A stretch of DNA of 64,000 nt from AP-15 sp963733945 (lineage in GTDB: Bacteria; Pseudomonadota; Alphaproteobacteria; ATCC43930; CGMCC-115725): contig CAVTFD010000016.1 of NCBI GenBank assembly GCA_963733945.1, positions 1 to 64,000 on the forward strand, given 5' to 3'. The position numbers and the translations under genes are program-made. The notes below the pieces were generated by a model. It had not been told where the DNA came from and made no database searches. It worked only from the letters and a program-made list of their open reading frames with translations. Below, in pieces: positions 42,937 through 52,548 of this stretch (position 1 is its first letter; each line of letters begins with the position of its first letter).

Positions 42937-44500
42937 CACGCTTTCCATGCCGATGGCGCGGCTTGAAACCGCGGCCCCGCTGTTCAACGGTCCGAACTGG
43001 GATTACGGCTCGCTGCGTCAAGTCCATGACGCGATCGAACGCATCGCGCTGGAAGAACTCGGCCTCGATGTTTACCCCGTCCAGGTCGAGGTCATCACCT
43101 CCGAGCAAATGCTCGACGCCTATGCCTCGGTGGGCTTGCCGCTGATGTATCGTCATTGGAGCTTTGGCAAGCGCTTCGCCTTTCATGAGACACTCTATCG
43201 AAAAGGGCTGCAAGGGCTCGCATACGAAATCGTCATCAACTCCAACCCCTGCATCTGCTACATCATGGAAGAGAATTCCATGACGATGCAGACGCTCGTT
43301 ATGGCGCACGCCGCCTTTGGCCACAACCACTTCTTCAAGAACAACTATCTGTTCCGGCAGTGGACTGATGCAAACGGCATCTTGGACTATCTGAGCTTTG
43401 CCCGTGACTACGTCGCCAAGTGCGAAGAACGGCACGGCGCCGAAGCGGTCGAGCGTGTGCTCGACGCCGCGCATGCGCTGAAGGATCACGGGGTCAATCG
43501 CTATGCCCACCGGACCAAGCCCAATCTCGCCGAAGAACGGCGCCGGGCCGAAGAGTGGCAGGCGCATGCCGAGGCGACCTACAACGATCTTTGGCGCACC
43601 GTGCCGGGCACCGGCAGAGACAAGGAAGATCCAGACGCGGCTGAGGCGCGGCTGCAGGAAATCAAGCGCGAACTTGGCCTGCCTGAGGAAAACCTGCTGT
43701 ATATGATCGAAAAGCGGGCGCCGCGGCTGGAGGATTGGCAACGGGAACTCGTGCGCATCGTCCGCCTGATCGCGCAATATTTCTACCCGCAAAAACAGAC
43801 CCAGATGATGAACGAAGGCTGCGCCACCTTCGTCCATTACGAGATCATGCGGCGGCTGCACGACAAGGGACTGATTACCGAAGGCGCGATGCTGGAATTT
43901 CTGCATTCGCATTCGAGCGTCGTCTTTCAGCCGGATTTCGACGATCCGCGCTTCAGCGGGCTGAACCCCTACGCGCTCGGCTTCGCGATGATGTCGGACA
44001 TTCGCCGCATCTGTGAGGAGCCCACCGAGGAGGACCGGGTCTGGTTTCCCGACATCGCCGGCGGTGGCGACGGTTATGGCGTGCTCCGCCACGCCTGGGC
44101 GAACTACCGCGATGAGAGCTTTGTGCTGCAGTATCTGAGCCCGGCGATGATCCGCAAATTCCGGCTGTTCCACGTCTCCGACGACAGCACTAAGCCATCG
44201 CTTCATGTCGAAGCGATTCATGACGACATCGGCTATCGCAAGATCCGCAGCGCGCTGTCGCGGCAGTACGATCTGTCCCGGCGCGAGCCGGACATCCAGG
44301 TCGTGGACGTTGACCTGAGGGGTGACCGCTGCCTAATTCTTGCGCATTATGTGCACAACGGCGTCCTGCTTGCCGAAAAAAGCTGCCGTGCGGTGCTCCG
44401 TCACGTTGCTGTGCTGTGGGGCTATTCGGTCAAGCTGCTCGAAATCGACGCTGCGACCGACAAGACCCTGAAGACTTACGAGGTGGCGCAGCCCGGCTGA
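42929..44500 (+). CDS. spoVR: SpoVR/YcgB family protein
   Basis: A 523-residue protein with the SpoVR core: YRHWSFGKRF, YEIVINSNPCICYIMEENSM, MAHAAFGHNHFFKNN and MNEGCATFVHYEIM. Several invariant histidines and glutamates suggest a metal site, but the activity is unknown. Translation probably starts at GTG 42929 with AAAGGGGG upstream, overlapping yeaH; ATG 42947 is possible. Co-location with prkA and yeaH is conserved in many proteobacteria. Confidence 0.94.
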   Translation: MPDTLSMPMARLETAAPLFNGPNWDYGSLRQVHDAIERIALEELGLDVYPVQVEVITSEQMLDAYASVGLPLMYRHWSFGKRFAFHETLYRKGLQGLAYEIVINSNPCICYIMEENSMTMQTLVMAHAAFGHNHFFKNNYLFRQWTDANGILDYLSFARDYVAKCEERHGAEAVERVLDAAHALKDHGVNRYAHRTKPNLAEERRRAEEWQAHAEATYNDLWRTVPGTGRDKEDPDAAEARLQEIKRELGLPEENLLYMIEKRAPRLEDWQRELVRIVRLIAQYFYPQKQTQMMNEGCATFVHYEIMRRLHDKGLITEGAMLEFLHSHSSVVFQPDFDDPRFSGLNPYALGFAMMSDIRRICEEPTEEDRVWFPDIAGGGDGYGVLRHAWANYRDESFVLQYLSPAMIRKFRLFHVSDDSTKPSLHVEAIHDDIGYRKIRSALSRQYDLSRREPDIQVVDVDLRGDRCLILAHYVHNGVLLAEKSCRAVLRHVAVLWGYSVKLLEIDAATDKTLKTYEVAQPG

Positions 44501-44559
44501 ACGCTGCGGCAGTCTAAATCCAAATTTGGAGGTTGGCTGCTGGCGAGCAGTGCCACCCG

Positions 44560-45621
44560 ATGATCGTTCTCGGCATTGAAACCAGCTGCGACGAAACCGC
44601 CGCCGCAGTGGTGGCCGTGGGTCCGTCGGGTCCGCAGATCCGTTCGAATCTGGTCCATTCCCAACTCTCTGACCATGCCCCCTATGGCGGCGTTGTGCCT
44701 GAGATTGCGGCGCGCGCTCATCTCGACCATCTCGACGGCCTGGTGTTACGCGCGCTGGCTGAGGCTGCGACCAGCCTGAGTGAAATCGATGGGGTTGCGG
44801 CAGCCGCCGGCCCCGGACTGATCGGCGGCCTGATCGTCGGTACCATGACGGCAAAGGGGATCGCGTGGGCCGCCGCCAAACCGTTTATTGCGGTCAACCA
44901 TCTCGAAGCTCACGCGCTGAGCGTCCGGCTTACCGACGATGTCTCCTTCCCCTACCTGCTTCTTCTCGTGTCGGGCGGACATTGCCAGTTGCTCGCCTGC
45001 ACCGGGATCGGCCGATACACGCGTCTCGGCACGACCCTCGATGATGCCGCCGGCGAAGCATTCGACAAGACCGCAAAACTGATCGGGCTCGGCTATCCGG
45101 GCGGTCCTGCGATCGAGCATGCGGCACGGGGGGGAGACGAGCGGCGGTTCGCCCTGCCGCGGCCGCTCGCCGGCAGACCTGGCTGCGATTTCTCATTTTC
45201 CGGGCTAAAGACGGCCGTACGGCGGATCACCAGCGAACGCGGCCCGCTCGAAGACAGCGAGCGAGCGGATCTCGCGGCCTCGGTCGAACTCGCCATCTGC
45301 GAGGCATTGTGCGACCGTACCATCAATGCCATTGACTGGTTTCTGCGGTACTACCCGGAGGGCAGAAGCCTCGTCGTGGCGGGTGGGGTAGCAGCCAATG
45401 CCCGGCTGCGCCAACGCCTCGCCGGACTCGCCTGCTCGGCCGGACTGGACTTTTTAGCGCCGCCGCTGGGATTGTGCACCGACAATGCCGCGATGATCGC
45501 CTGGGCGGGCTTGGAGCGGCTACGTCTCGGCCTCGTTGACGGTCTCGATACGCCACCACGCCCGCGCTGGCCGCTCGATGCCGAGGCTCGGCCTCGCCCG
45601 GGCGCCGGGGTCAAGGCGTGA
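44560..45621 (+). CDS. tsaD: tRNA N6-threonylcarbamoyladenosine transferase TsaD
   Basis: TsaD transfers the threonylcarbamoyl group to A37 of ANN-decoding tRNAs, an essential modification. The 353-residue ASKHA-fold protein starts MIVLGIETSCDETAAAVV and has the metal-binding HLEAH at residues 114-118, LLLVSGGHCQLL, DDAAGEAFDKTAKLIGLGYP and CTDNAAMIAW. ATG 44560 is chosen because it gives the conserved N-terminus; the strong GGAGG at 44528 is too far upstream. The gpsA gene follows 4 nt after the stop. Confidence 0.96.
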   Translation: MIVLGIETSCDETAAAVVAVGPSGPQIRSNLVHSQLSDHAPYGGVVPEIAARAHLDHLDGLVLRALAEAATSLSEIDGVAAAAGPGLIGGLIVGTMTAKGIAWAAAKPFIAVNHLEAHALSVRLTDDVSFPYLLLLVSGGHCQLLACTGIGRYTRLGTTLDDAAGEAFDKTAKLIGLGYPGGPAIEHAARGGDERRFALPRPLAGRPGCDFSFSGLKTAVRRITSERGPLEDSERADLAASVELAICEALCDRTINAIDWFLRYYPEGRSLVVAGGVAANARLRQRLAGLACSAGLDFLAPPLGLCTDNAAMIAWAGLERLRLGLVDGLDTPPRPRWPLDAEARPRPGAGVKA

Positions 45622-45625
45622 CCCC

Positions 45626-46615
45626 GTGAAGCGGCTCGCGGTCATTGGCGCCGGCGCCTGGGGCACGGCGCTGGCGATCGTCGCGAGCCGTGCCGGTTTG
45701 ATCCCGGTGCTGTGGGCGCGCGACCCCGATGTCGTTGCTGCTGTCAATGTGCGGCATGAAAACCGAACCTATCTACCCGGCATCGCGCTCGATCCGGCGG
45801 TTGCTGCAACCGGCGATATGCGAGCGGCCGTGGCCGAGGCCGATGCCGCGCTGCTCGTCGTCCCCGCACAATTTCTGCGCGGCGTGCTCGCCGGCCTGCG
45901 CCGGGTCCTGCCGCAGGGACTTCCGTTGCTGCATTGCGCCAAGGGGATCGAGGCGGGCTCGCTCGCCCTGATGTCGCAGATCGGCGCCGAGATGCTGCCG
46001 GCTTCGCCCTTTGCGGTATTGTCGGGGCCGAGCTTCGCCGCCGAGGTCGCGCGGGGCCTGCCGACTGCGGTGACCGTCGCCAGCGCCGACGCGAGGCTTG
46101 GACAGAGTTTTACGGCGGCGCTCGGCAGCAGCCGCTTTCGCCCCTATCTGTCGCCGGATCCGATAGGCGCCGAAATCGGCGGGGCAGTCAAAAATGTGGT
46201 GGCGATCGCATGCGGGATCGTCGTCGGGCGCGGCCTTGGCGACAATGCGCGCGCCGCGCTGATCACCCGCGGGCTCGCTGAAATGGTGCGCCTCGGGCTG
46301 TCCCGGGGGGCACATGCGGAGACCTTTCGCGGGCTTTCCGGCCTCGGCGATTTAGTCCTGACCTGCAGCGCTGCCCAGTCGCGCAATCACGCTCTCGGCT
46401 TGGCCCTCGGCCAGGGGCAGAGCCTCGATGACGCGCTTGGCGGGCGCCGCTCGGTTGTCGAGGGGGTTGCTACCGCGGCCGCTGTCACCGGGCTGGCCGC
46501 CCAATTCGGGATCGAGATGCCGATCAGCGAAGCGGTGAACGCGGTGCTTCATCGCGGCGTGCCGATCGATGCGATGACCGACCGGTTGCTGCGCCGGCCC
46601 TACCGGGCGGAGTAG
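45626..46615 (+). CDS. gpsA: Glycerol-3-phosphate dehydrogenase [NAD(P)+]
   Basis: GpsA reduces dihydroxyacetone phosphate to glycerol 3-phosphate for phospholipids. The 329-residue protein starts at GTG 45626 with VKRLAVIGAGAWGTALA. The catalytic Lys lies in GGAVKNVVAIACG, and GLGDLVLTC and NHALGLALGQG are the family's C-domain motifs. The tsaD-gpsA order is widespread in alphaproteobacteria. Confidence 0.95.
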   Translation: MKRLAVIGAGAWGTALAIVASRAGLIPVLWARDPDVVAAVNVRHENRTYLPGIALDPAVAATGDMRAAVAEADAALLVVPAQFLRGVLAGLRRVLPQGLPLLHCAKGIEAGSLALMSQIGAEMLPASPFAVLSGPSFAAEVARGLPTAVTVASADARLGQSFTAALGSSRFRPYLSPDPIGAEIGGAVKNVVAIACGIVVGRGLGDNARAALITRGLAEMVRLGLSRGAHAETFRGLSGLGDLVLTCSAAQSRNHALGLALGQGQSLDDALGGRRSVVEGVATAAAVTGLAAQFGIEMPISEAVNAVLHRGVPIDAMTDRLLRRPYRAE

Positions 46616-46642
46616 AGGGTGATGTCACGGGTTTGGGCCGAA

Positions 46643-46659
46643 CGGAAAATGCTTTTCCG
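46643..46659 (+). terminator. Small perfect hairpin after gpsA
   Basis: CGGAAAA, loop TGC and TTTTCCG form a perfect 7-bp stem 28 nt after the gpsA stop, ending in a short T-run inside the stem. It may act as a weak terminator before clpS. Confidence 0.4.
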
Positions 46660-46718
46660 CGCCGCCGGAAAGCCAATATCATGAGAGACAACGAGCAAGG
46701 CGATCAGCCCGAGTCGAT

Positions 46719-47045
46719 ATGAGCGACAACGGAAAGCGCGGCGAGGAGGGACCGGGTACGGGCGTCGTCGTCAAGGCCAAGCCGAAGACGAAGAAGCCCT
46801 CGATGTACAAGGTTCTGATGCTGAACGACGATTACACGCCGATGGAGTTCGTCGTCCACATACTAGAGCGATTTTTCGGCAAGAGCCGGCAAGAGGCGAC
46901 CCGGATCATGATGCACGTGCACCGTCGTGGGGTCGGAGTTTGCGGCGTCTACACTTACGAGGTGGCTGAAACCAAGGTAACCCAGGTCATGGATTTCGCC
47001 CGGCAGCACCAGCATCCGCTGCAGTGTACGCTGGAAAAGGACTAG
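46719..47045 (+). CDS. clpS: ATP-dependent Clp protease adaptor ClpS
   Basis: ClpS delivers N-degron substrates to ClpAP. The 108-residue protein has a flexible basic N-terminal extension, then YKVLMLNDDYTPMEFVV with the ClpA-contact region, FGKSRQEATRIMMHVHRRG, and TYEVAETKVTQV at the end. The ATG overlaps the stop of a 13-codon frame (46681-46722), which may be a leader. ClpA follows 20 nt later. Confidence 0.96.
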   Translation: MSDNGKRGEEGPGTGVVVKAKPKTKKPSMYKVLMLNDDYTPMEFVVHILERFFGKSRQEATRIMMHVHRRGVGVCGVYTYEVAETKVTQVMDFARQHQHPLQCTLEKD

Positions 47046-47065
47046 GCAAGGAAGGAAGGGCGGGA

Positions 47066-49369
47066 GTGCTGTCACGCAATCTCGAAAAGTCGCTGCATCG
47101 GGCGCTGGCCCATGCCAACGATCGTCGGCACGAATTCGCCACCCTCGAACATCTGCTGTTGGCGTTGACCGAGGATCAGGACGCGATCGCCGTGCTGCGC
47201 GCCTGCAGCGTCGACCTCGATCGCTTGCGCCGCGAGGTACTGACCTATGTCGACAACGAGCTCGGCAACCTGGTCGCCACGCAAAAGGACGACGCCAAGC
47301 CGACGGCGAGCTTTCAGCGCGTGCTGCAGCGCGCCGCCATTCATGTCCAATCCTCTGGCCGCGAGGAGGTTACCGGCGCGAACGTCTTGGTCGCCATGTT
47401 TGCCGAGCGCGAGAGCCACGCTGTCTATTTCCTGCAAGAGCAGGACATGACCCGGTTCGATGCGGTCAATTACATCTCGCACGGGATCGCCAAGGCGCCT
47501 GGCCGCTCAGAAACGCGGCGAGTTCAGGGCGCGGACGAAGACGAACGTGGCGAAAAGTCGCAGAAGCGCAGCCATGACGCCCTCGACGCTTATTGCGTCA
47601 ATTTGAACAAGAAGGCCAAGGGCGGCCGTATCGACCCGTTGATCGGACGTGAGGCGGAAGTCGAGCGCACGATCCAGATCCTGTGCCGGAGGTCGAAGAA
47701 CAACCCGCTTTATGTCGGCGATCCCGGCGTCGGCAAGACCGCGATTGCCGAAGGGCTGGCGCGTCGCATTGTGCAGCGCGAAGTGCCTGAGGTTCTGGTC
47801 AATGCGACGATCTATGCGCTCGACATGGGGGCATTGCTCGCGGGCACCCGCTATCGCGGCGATTTCGAGGAACGGCTGAAGGCGGTACTGTCAGAACTCG
47901 AGGCGCAGCCCGGCACCATCCTGTTCATCGACGAGATCCATACCGTCATCGGTGCCGGGGCGACCAGCGGCGGGGCGATGGACGCCTCGAATTTGTTGAA
48001 GCCGGCATTGGCCGGCGGAGTCATCCGCTGCATCGGTTCGACGACCTACAAGGAATACCGCAACTATTTCGAGAAAGACCGCGCGCTCGTCCGCCGCTTT
48101 CAAAAGATCGACGTCAACGAGCCGACAGTCGAAGATTCGGTGAAGATCCTGCGCGGCCTCAAACCTTATTACGAGCGGCATCACAAGGTCCGCTATACCG
48201 CCGATGCGATCCGCGCCGCGGTTGAACTGTCGCATCGCTATATCGGCGATCGCAAATTGCCCGACAAGGCGATCGATGTGATCGACGAGACCGGCGCAGC
48301 GCAGATGCTGGTTCCGGAAAACCGTCGCCGCAAAACCATAACCGCGCGCGAGGTCGAGGCGGTCATCGCGACGATGGCGCGAATACCGCCAAAGAGCGTG
48401 TCGCGCGACGATCGCGAGGTGTTGCGGAATCTCGATCGCGATTTGAAGACGATGGTGTTCGGCCAGGACAGTGCGATCGAAGCGTTGGTCTCGGCGATCA
48501 AGCTCGCACGAGCGGGGTTGCGCGACGCCGAAAAGCCGATCGGCAGCTATCTCTTTTCCGGCCCGACCGGGGTCGGCAAGACCGAGGTCGCGCGCCAGCT
48601 CGCACGCACCCTCGGCATCGAAATTACCCGCTTCGACATGTCGGAATATATGGAGCGGCATACGGTGTCGCGGCTGATCGGTGCACCGCCGGGCTATGTC
48701 GGCTTTGACCAGGGCGGATTGCTGACCGATGCGATCGATCAGCACCCGCATTCAGTGCTGCTGCTCGACGAGATCGAGAAGGCCCATCCCGATCTGTTTA
48801 ACATCCTGTTGCAGGTGATGGATTACGGCAAGCTAACCGATCACAACGGCAAGAATGTTGATTTCCGCAATGTCATCCTGATCATGACGACGAATGCCGG
48901 CGCCGCCGAGTTGGCTAAGCAGGCGATCGGTTTCGGCAGTGGCATCCGCACGGGTCACGACGAAGAGGCGATTACCCGGATGTTCACGCCGGAATTCCGC
49001 AACCGGCTTGACGCGACGATCTCATTCGCCCCGCTCTCGCCGGAGACGATCGGCCGGGTCGTCGATAAGTTCGTGCTGCAGCTGGAGGAGCAGCTGGCCG
49101 ACCGCAACGTCACGATTGAGCTCGACCCCGACGCCCGCGCTTGGCTCGCAGAGAAAGGCTATGATCCTCTCTTCGGCGCTCGCCCGCTCGCCCGAGTGAT
49201 CCAGGAACACATCAAAAAGCCGCTCGCCGAGGAATTGCTGTTCGGGCGGCTGGCGAAGGGAGGGGTCGTCCGCGTCACCAAGAAGCGGGAAGATGACGTA
49301 CTCGCTTTCTCGTTCGAAGAGGGGCCTGCGGCGCCGGCCGAGCCCAAAGAGCCGGCGCTGGTAGAATAA
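47066..49369 (+). CDS. clpA: ATP-dependent Clp protease ATP-binding subunit ClpA
   Basis: ClpA unfolds proteins and feeds them to ClpP. The 767-residue protein has the N-terminal double repeat that binds ClpS, AAA module 1 with GDPGVGKT and FIDEIHT, and AAA module 2 with GPTGVGKT, LLLDEIEKAHPDLF and GARPLARV. There is no ClpB-type middle coiled coil. GTG 47066 has AGGAAGG upstream and starts at the conserved LSRNLEKSLHRAL. No clpP is nearby. Confidence 0.96.
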   Translation: MLSRNLEKSLHRALAHANDRRHEFATLEHLLLALTEDQDAIAVLRACSVDLDRLRREVLTYVDNELGNLVATQKDDAKPTASFQRVLQRAAIHVQSSGREEVTGANVLVAMFAERESHAVYFLQEQDMTRFDAVNYISHGIAKAPGRSETRRVQGADEDERGEKSQKRSHDALDAYCVNLNKKAKGGRIDPLIGREAEVERTIQILCRRSKNNPLYVGDPGVGKTAIAEGLARRIVQREVPEVLVNATIYALDMGALLAGTRYRGDFEERLKAVLSELEAQPGTILFIDEIHTVIGAGATSGGAMDASNLLKPALAGGVIRCIGSTTYKEYRNYFEKDRALVRRFQKIDVNEPTVEDSVKILRGLKPYYERHHKVRYTADAIRAAVELSHRYIGDRKLPDKAIDVIDETGAAQMLVPENRRRKTITAREVEAVIATMARIPPKSVSRDDREVLRNLDRDLKTMVFGQDSAIEALVSAIKLARAGLRDAEKPIGSYLFSGPTGVGKTEVARQLARTLGIEITRFDMSEYMERHTVSRLIGAPPGYVGFDQGGLLTDAIDQHPHSVLLLDEIEKAHPDLFNILLQVMDYGKLTDHNGKNVDFRNVILIMTTNAGAAELAKQAIGFGSGIRTGHDEEAITRMFTPEFRNRLDATISFAPLSPETIGRVVDKFVLQLEEQLADRNVTIELDPDARAWLAEKGYDPLFGARPLARVIQEHIKKPLAEELLFGRLAKGGVVRVTKKREDDVLAFSFEEGPAAPAEPKEPALVE

Positions 49370-49410
49370 GGACACTACTGCACGAGCCCAAGCCGTAGGT
49401 GTAGATCCTC

Positions 49411-50568
49411 TCAGTCTTCGTGCCGGAACGGCGAATACTCGGCCAGCCCCTCGATCTTGCGCTCGACCATAAATCGTTCACGCTCTAGGAACTGTGCGAC
49501 TGCGCGGCGAAATCCCGGGTCCGGGATCCAGTGACCGCTGTAGGTTGCGGTCGGCAGATAGCCGCGCTGTAATTTATGGGTCCCTTGTGCGCCGGCCTCG
49601 ACCCGCCGCAGCCCGCGGGTGATCGCAAACTCGATCGCCTGGTAATAACAGCACTCGAAATGGAGGAATTTGTAATCGCCGTAGCTACCCCAATTGCGGC
49701 CGTAGATGGTCTCCTTGCCTAAGAGGTTGAGGGCGCCGGCAACATATTTGCCGCCGTTTTGCGCCATCACCAGGACCACGTTTTCCGGCATGCGCTCGCC
49801 GATTAGCTCGAAGAATTTACGATTGAGATAGGCTTGGCCCCATTTACGGTCGGAGGTCGCGAGATAGAATCTGTAGAACGCGTCCCAATGGCGGCTTTTC
49901 AAATCGCTGCCGGTCAGCACCTCGATTTCGAGGCCATCAGCCAGCGCTTCGCGACGCTCTTTCTTGACCGCCTTGCGTTTGCGCGAATTGAGCGCGGTAA
50001 GATAATCGTCGAAATCGCGATAGCCGTCGTTGGTCCAGTGGAATTGCTGGCCGATGCGCTGGAGGAAACCGGCCTCGGTCAGCGCCTCGGCGTCGCCCTG
50101 CTCGGCGAAGGTCACGTGCACCGAAGAGATGCGGCGGCGATTGCAGAGTTCGACCATTGCTGCAATCAGATGGTCGCGCGTTTCGGGCGGGGCATCGGGG
50201 CGCAGCAGCAGGCGCGGTCCCGGCACCGGGGTGAACGGCACAGCGGATATCAGCTTTGGGTAGTAGCGGCCGCCGGCTCGCTCGAAGGCGTCGGCCCAAC
50301 CGTAATCAAAGACGTACTCACCATAGGAATGGCTCTTGGAGTACAGCGGCACGACTCCGACGATGGCGCCGTCGGCGCCGGCAAGAGAGAGATGCTGCGG
50401 CGCCCAGCCGGTGCGCGACGTCGTCGATCCACTATCCTCGAGCGCGCTCAAAAAAGCATAAGAGACACTCGGATTGACATCGCCGGCGCAGGCATCCCAA
50501 GCCGCCGCCGGAATTTCTGCTATGGCGGGGTGGACGCGGACTGTGACCGAGCCGTCGTTGCCGTTCAT
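49411..50568 (-). CDS. FemAB-like / GNAT-fold peptidogalycan family protein (PF04339 type)
   Basis: A 385-residue protein of the DUF482/peptidogalycan biosynthesis-recognition family, with a tandem acyltransferase fold related to FemAB. Recognisable stretches are NPSVSYAFLSALEDSGS, YGEYVFDYGWADAFER, TALNSRKRKAVKKERREA, ATSDRKWGQAYLNRKFF and FECCYYQAIEFAI. The family is common in alphaproteobacteria and its substrate is unknown. It stands alone, convergent with clpA. Confidence 0.88.
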   Translation of the reverse strand: MNGNDGSVTVRVHPAIAEIPAAAWDACAGDVNPSVSYAFLSALEDSGSTTSRTGWAPQHLSLAGADGAIVGVVPLYSKSHSYGEYVFDYGWADAFERAGGRYYPKLISAVPFTPVPGPRLLLRPDAPPETRDHLIAAMVELCNRRRISSVHVTFAEQGDAEALTEAGFLQRIGQQFHWTNDGYRDFDDYLTALNSRKRKAVKKERREALADGLEIEVLTGSDLKSRHWDAFYRFYLATSDRKWGQAYLNRKFFELIGERMPENVVLVMAQNGGKYVAGALNLLGKETIYGRNWGSYGDYKFLHFECCYYQAIEFAITRGLRRVEAGAQGTHKLQRGYLPTATYSGHWIPDPGFRRAVAQFLERERFMVERKIEGLAEYSPFRHED

Positions 50569-50750
50569 TGCCGGCTCGGGATCCGGTTTGGGAAATATCG
50601 TTCGCCTCGGTTCTTACTCATCGCCGATGCCTTGCCTAAAGCTCGTAATTCCGCCCGGCTCAGGATAGGATTTGTGCGATCCATGTCCAGCGCCGCGAAA
50701 CCGCCGTATTCGCTGACTAACAGCCACCAACGGTGGTGCCAAGAACGAAT

Positions 50751-51380
50751 ATGCGTGCGTTTGTCCTTGCTCTGATCGTGTTCTTCGCGCAGCTGACGAT
50801 CGACACCGCGGGGCGGGCGTCGACCTTGGGCGACCCTCGGGTAGGTTTCAGCGCAGACCGCGTCCTGGTATTCAATGGGCACAGCTATTTCGGCCGGATG
50901 TGGAACATGCCGGGCGAACAGCGGCACGAGCAGGACCTGCCGGCGCTGAAGCCCGTTTTCATCCTGCGCGCCGACAGCACGGTGGGCGACATCCTGCTGC
51001 CCCAATTGCATATAGCGGTAGAATTTGCGCTGCCGACCGCGTTGGCGGTCTTGGGTCAGCCCGGGCTGCTGGGAAAGCCGGTCGGTCAAGGCACAGTCAA
51101 CGGGCTTGCGACGACCCAATATGCGGTCGACAAGGACATTCCCGAAGGCCATTTGGCAGGCTCGCTGTGGCTGACCGCAGGGGGTATCCCGATGCGCTGC
51201 GACGGCAGCTTTACCCGCAGAAATGGCAAGATCTCAAAGATCCACTGGGAGTTGAGCCATGTCTTGATCGGTAGCCAGGATCCGGCGCTGTTCGAAGTGC
51301 CGCCTGGATACTCAAAGTTGCCGCCCGAAGCGGCTGCGACCCTTCTCGGCCTCCGCCTGTCAGCACATTCTAAGCACTGA
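50751..51380 (+). CDS. Secreted protein of unknown function
   Basis: A 209-residue protein with a clear signal peptide (MRAFVLALIVFFAQLTIDTA). The mature part contains FSADRVLVFNGHSYFGRMWNM and GLATTQYAVDKDIPEGHL, a pattern of beta-strands that recalls LolA/DUF4412-type envelope proteins, but I do not recognise a defined family. GTG 50733 would add six residues. It precedes a DUF1499 protein gene on the same strand. Confidence 0.7.
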   Translation: MRAFVLALIVFFAQLTIDTAGRASTLGDPRVGFSADRVLVFNGHSYFGRMWNMPGEQRHEQDLPALKPVFILRADSTVGDILLPQLHIAVEFALPTALAVLGQPGLLGKPVGQGTVNGLATTQYAVDKDIPEGHLAGSLWLTAGGIPMRCDGSFTRRNGKISKIHWELSHVLIGSQDPALFEVPPGYSKLPPEAAATLLGLRLSAHSKH

Positions 51381-51493
51381 GCAGTTTTTGGGCAGTCCAC
51401 CGCAGGCGGTCGCAAAGAATTTACTGGACATCCCGGCCTGGTTATAAAGCCTGGTCCACTAAGCGATGGCGAGGGCTGTGCAGGGAGAACGTC

Positions 51494-52279
51494 ATGACCG
51501 TCGCGACGACGACGTACCGCTTTCGCTACAATCTGTTGCGCCATCTCCCCGGCCTCGGCCTCCTCCTCGCTGCAGTCGCCATGGTTCTGCTGGCACTGGG
51601 CCCCATCGGCTGGCGGGCCGGTTGGTGGCATTTTCGTGTGGGGTTTTTCTACCTAATGCCGTGGGCGGGTTATTTCGGGATCGCCGCCGTGTTGGTTTCG
51701 GTCTCGGCCCTCGTCCTCGGGCGCGCGGTGATCGGCCGGAGGGGCGTCGCAATCGGCATCGTCGCCTGTATCGTGGGAGGGGTGGCGGGTTACGCGCCCA
51801 TACATTACTACGCGATGCGCGGGAGATATCCGCCGATCGACGACATCACGACTGATACCGCGAATCCCCCGGCATTTGTTGCTGTCGTTGCGGCGCGCTT
51901 GGCCGAGGGCGACAATCCGGCCACGTACGGAGGCGTCGGAATCGCCCGGCAACAACGGCGCGCCTACCCCGATATCGCGCCCCTGGCCCTTGCAGTACCG
52001 CCGGCACAAGCCTTTTCGCATGCACTCGACACCGCCCAGCACATGGGATGGACAATCGTCGATGGGGATCCCGTCACCGGCAGGATCGAGGCGAACGACA
52101 GGAGCCGGTGGTTCGGCTTCACCGACGACATCGTGATCCGCATCACCGCATCCGGTGCCGGCAGCAAGATCGACATGCGTTCCTCATCGCGGCATGGACG
52201 GGGCGATTTCGGTGTAAATGCCGCCCGTATCCGCGCCTATCTGGCCGCGTTGCGTCAGTCTGTCGGCGGGCAGAGCTAG
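51494..52279 (+). CDS. DUF1499 family membrane protein
   Basis: A 261-residue protein with three N-terminal membrane helices (LPGLGLLLAAVAMVLLALG, YLMPWAGYFGIAAVLVSVSA, GVAIGIVACIVGGVAGYAP) and a C-terminal DUF1499 domain. The domain is seen as IDDITTDTANPPAFVAVV, FGFTDDIVIRI and RSSSRHGRGDFGVNAARI. The function of DUF1499 is unknown; members are often linked to envelope stress. Confidence 0.88.
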   Translation: MTVATTTYRFRYNLLRHLPGLGLLLAAVAMVLLALGPIGWRAGWWHFRVGFFYLMPWAGYFGIAAVLVSVSALVLGRAVIGRRGVAIGIVACIVGGVAGYAPIHYYAMRGRYPPIDDITTDTANPPAFVAVVAARLAEGDNPATYGGVGIARQQRRAYPDIAPLALAVPPAQAFSHALDTAQHMGWTIVDGDPVTGRIEANDRSRWFGFTDDIVIRITASGAGSKIDMRSSSRHGRGDFGVNAARIRAYLAALRQSVGGQS

Positions 52280-52548
52280 CCGAAACGGCTTAACCCCGGG
52301 ATATAACGCAAACCCCGCTAAAGTCGGGTCCGATCGTGTCTTGAAGAGATTGCGCGAAGGGTTAGATTCATTCATCCGGAAAGCAAATGGTTCATGCAAC
52401 GTTCGCCGAGGGGTGCCGGAGCTCGGCTTCTACCTGGAGATAGGAGCGCAAATGAAGCGTGCCTTTTCAATAAATTACCGTTCGGGAATGACCAGCTAGT
52501 GATCGAAGTAACCGGCGTCAACCTGGGCCCAGCTTTAGGGCTTCCGCG
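52280..52548. other. Intergenic region before the DegP-like operon
   Basis: About 270 bases. An open frame runs into it from the preceding gene region and stops at 52499, without a ribosome site or recognisable product. The promoter of the degP-like/cbpA/cbpM operon should lie here, but no clear heat-shock box is seen. Confidence 0.4.

Noticed and set aside
50565..50684. 39-codon minus-strand frame whose stop overlaps the start of the FemAB-like gene
   Set aside because: The ATGA overlap is tempting, but third-position bases are not GC-biased like real genes here, there is no ribosome site and the product is unrecognised.
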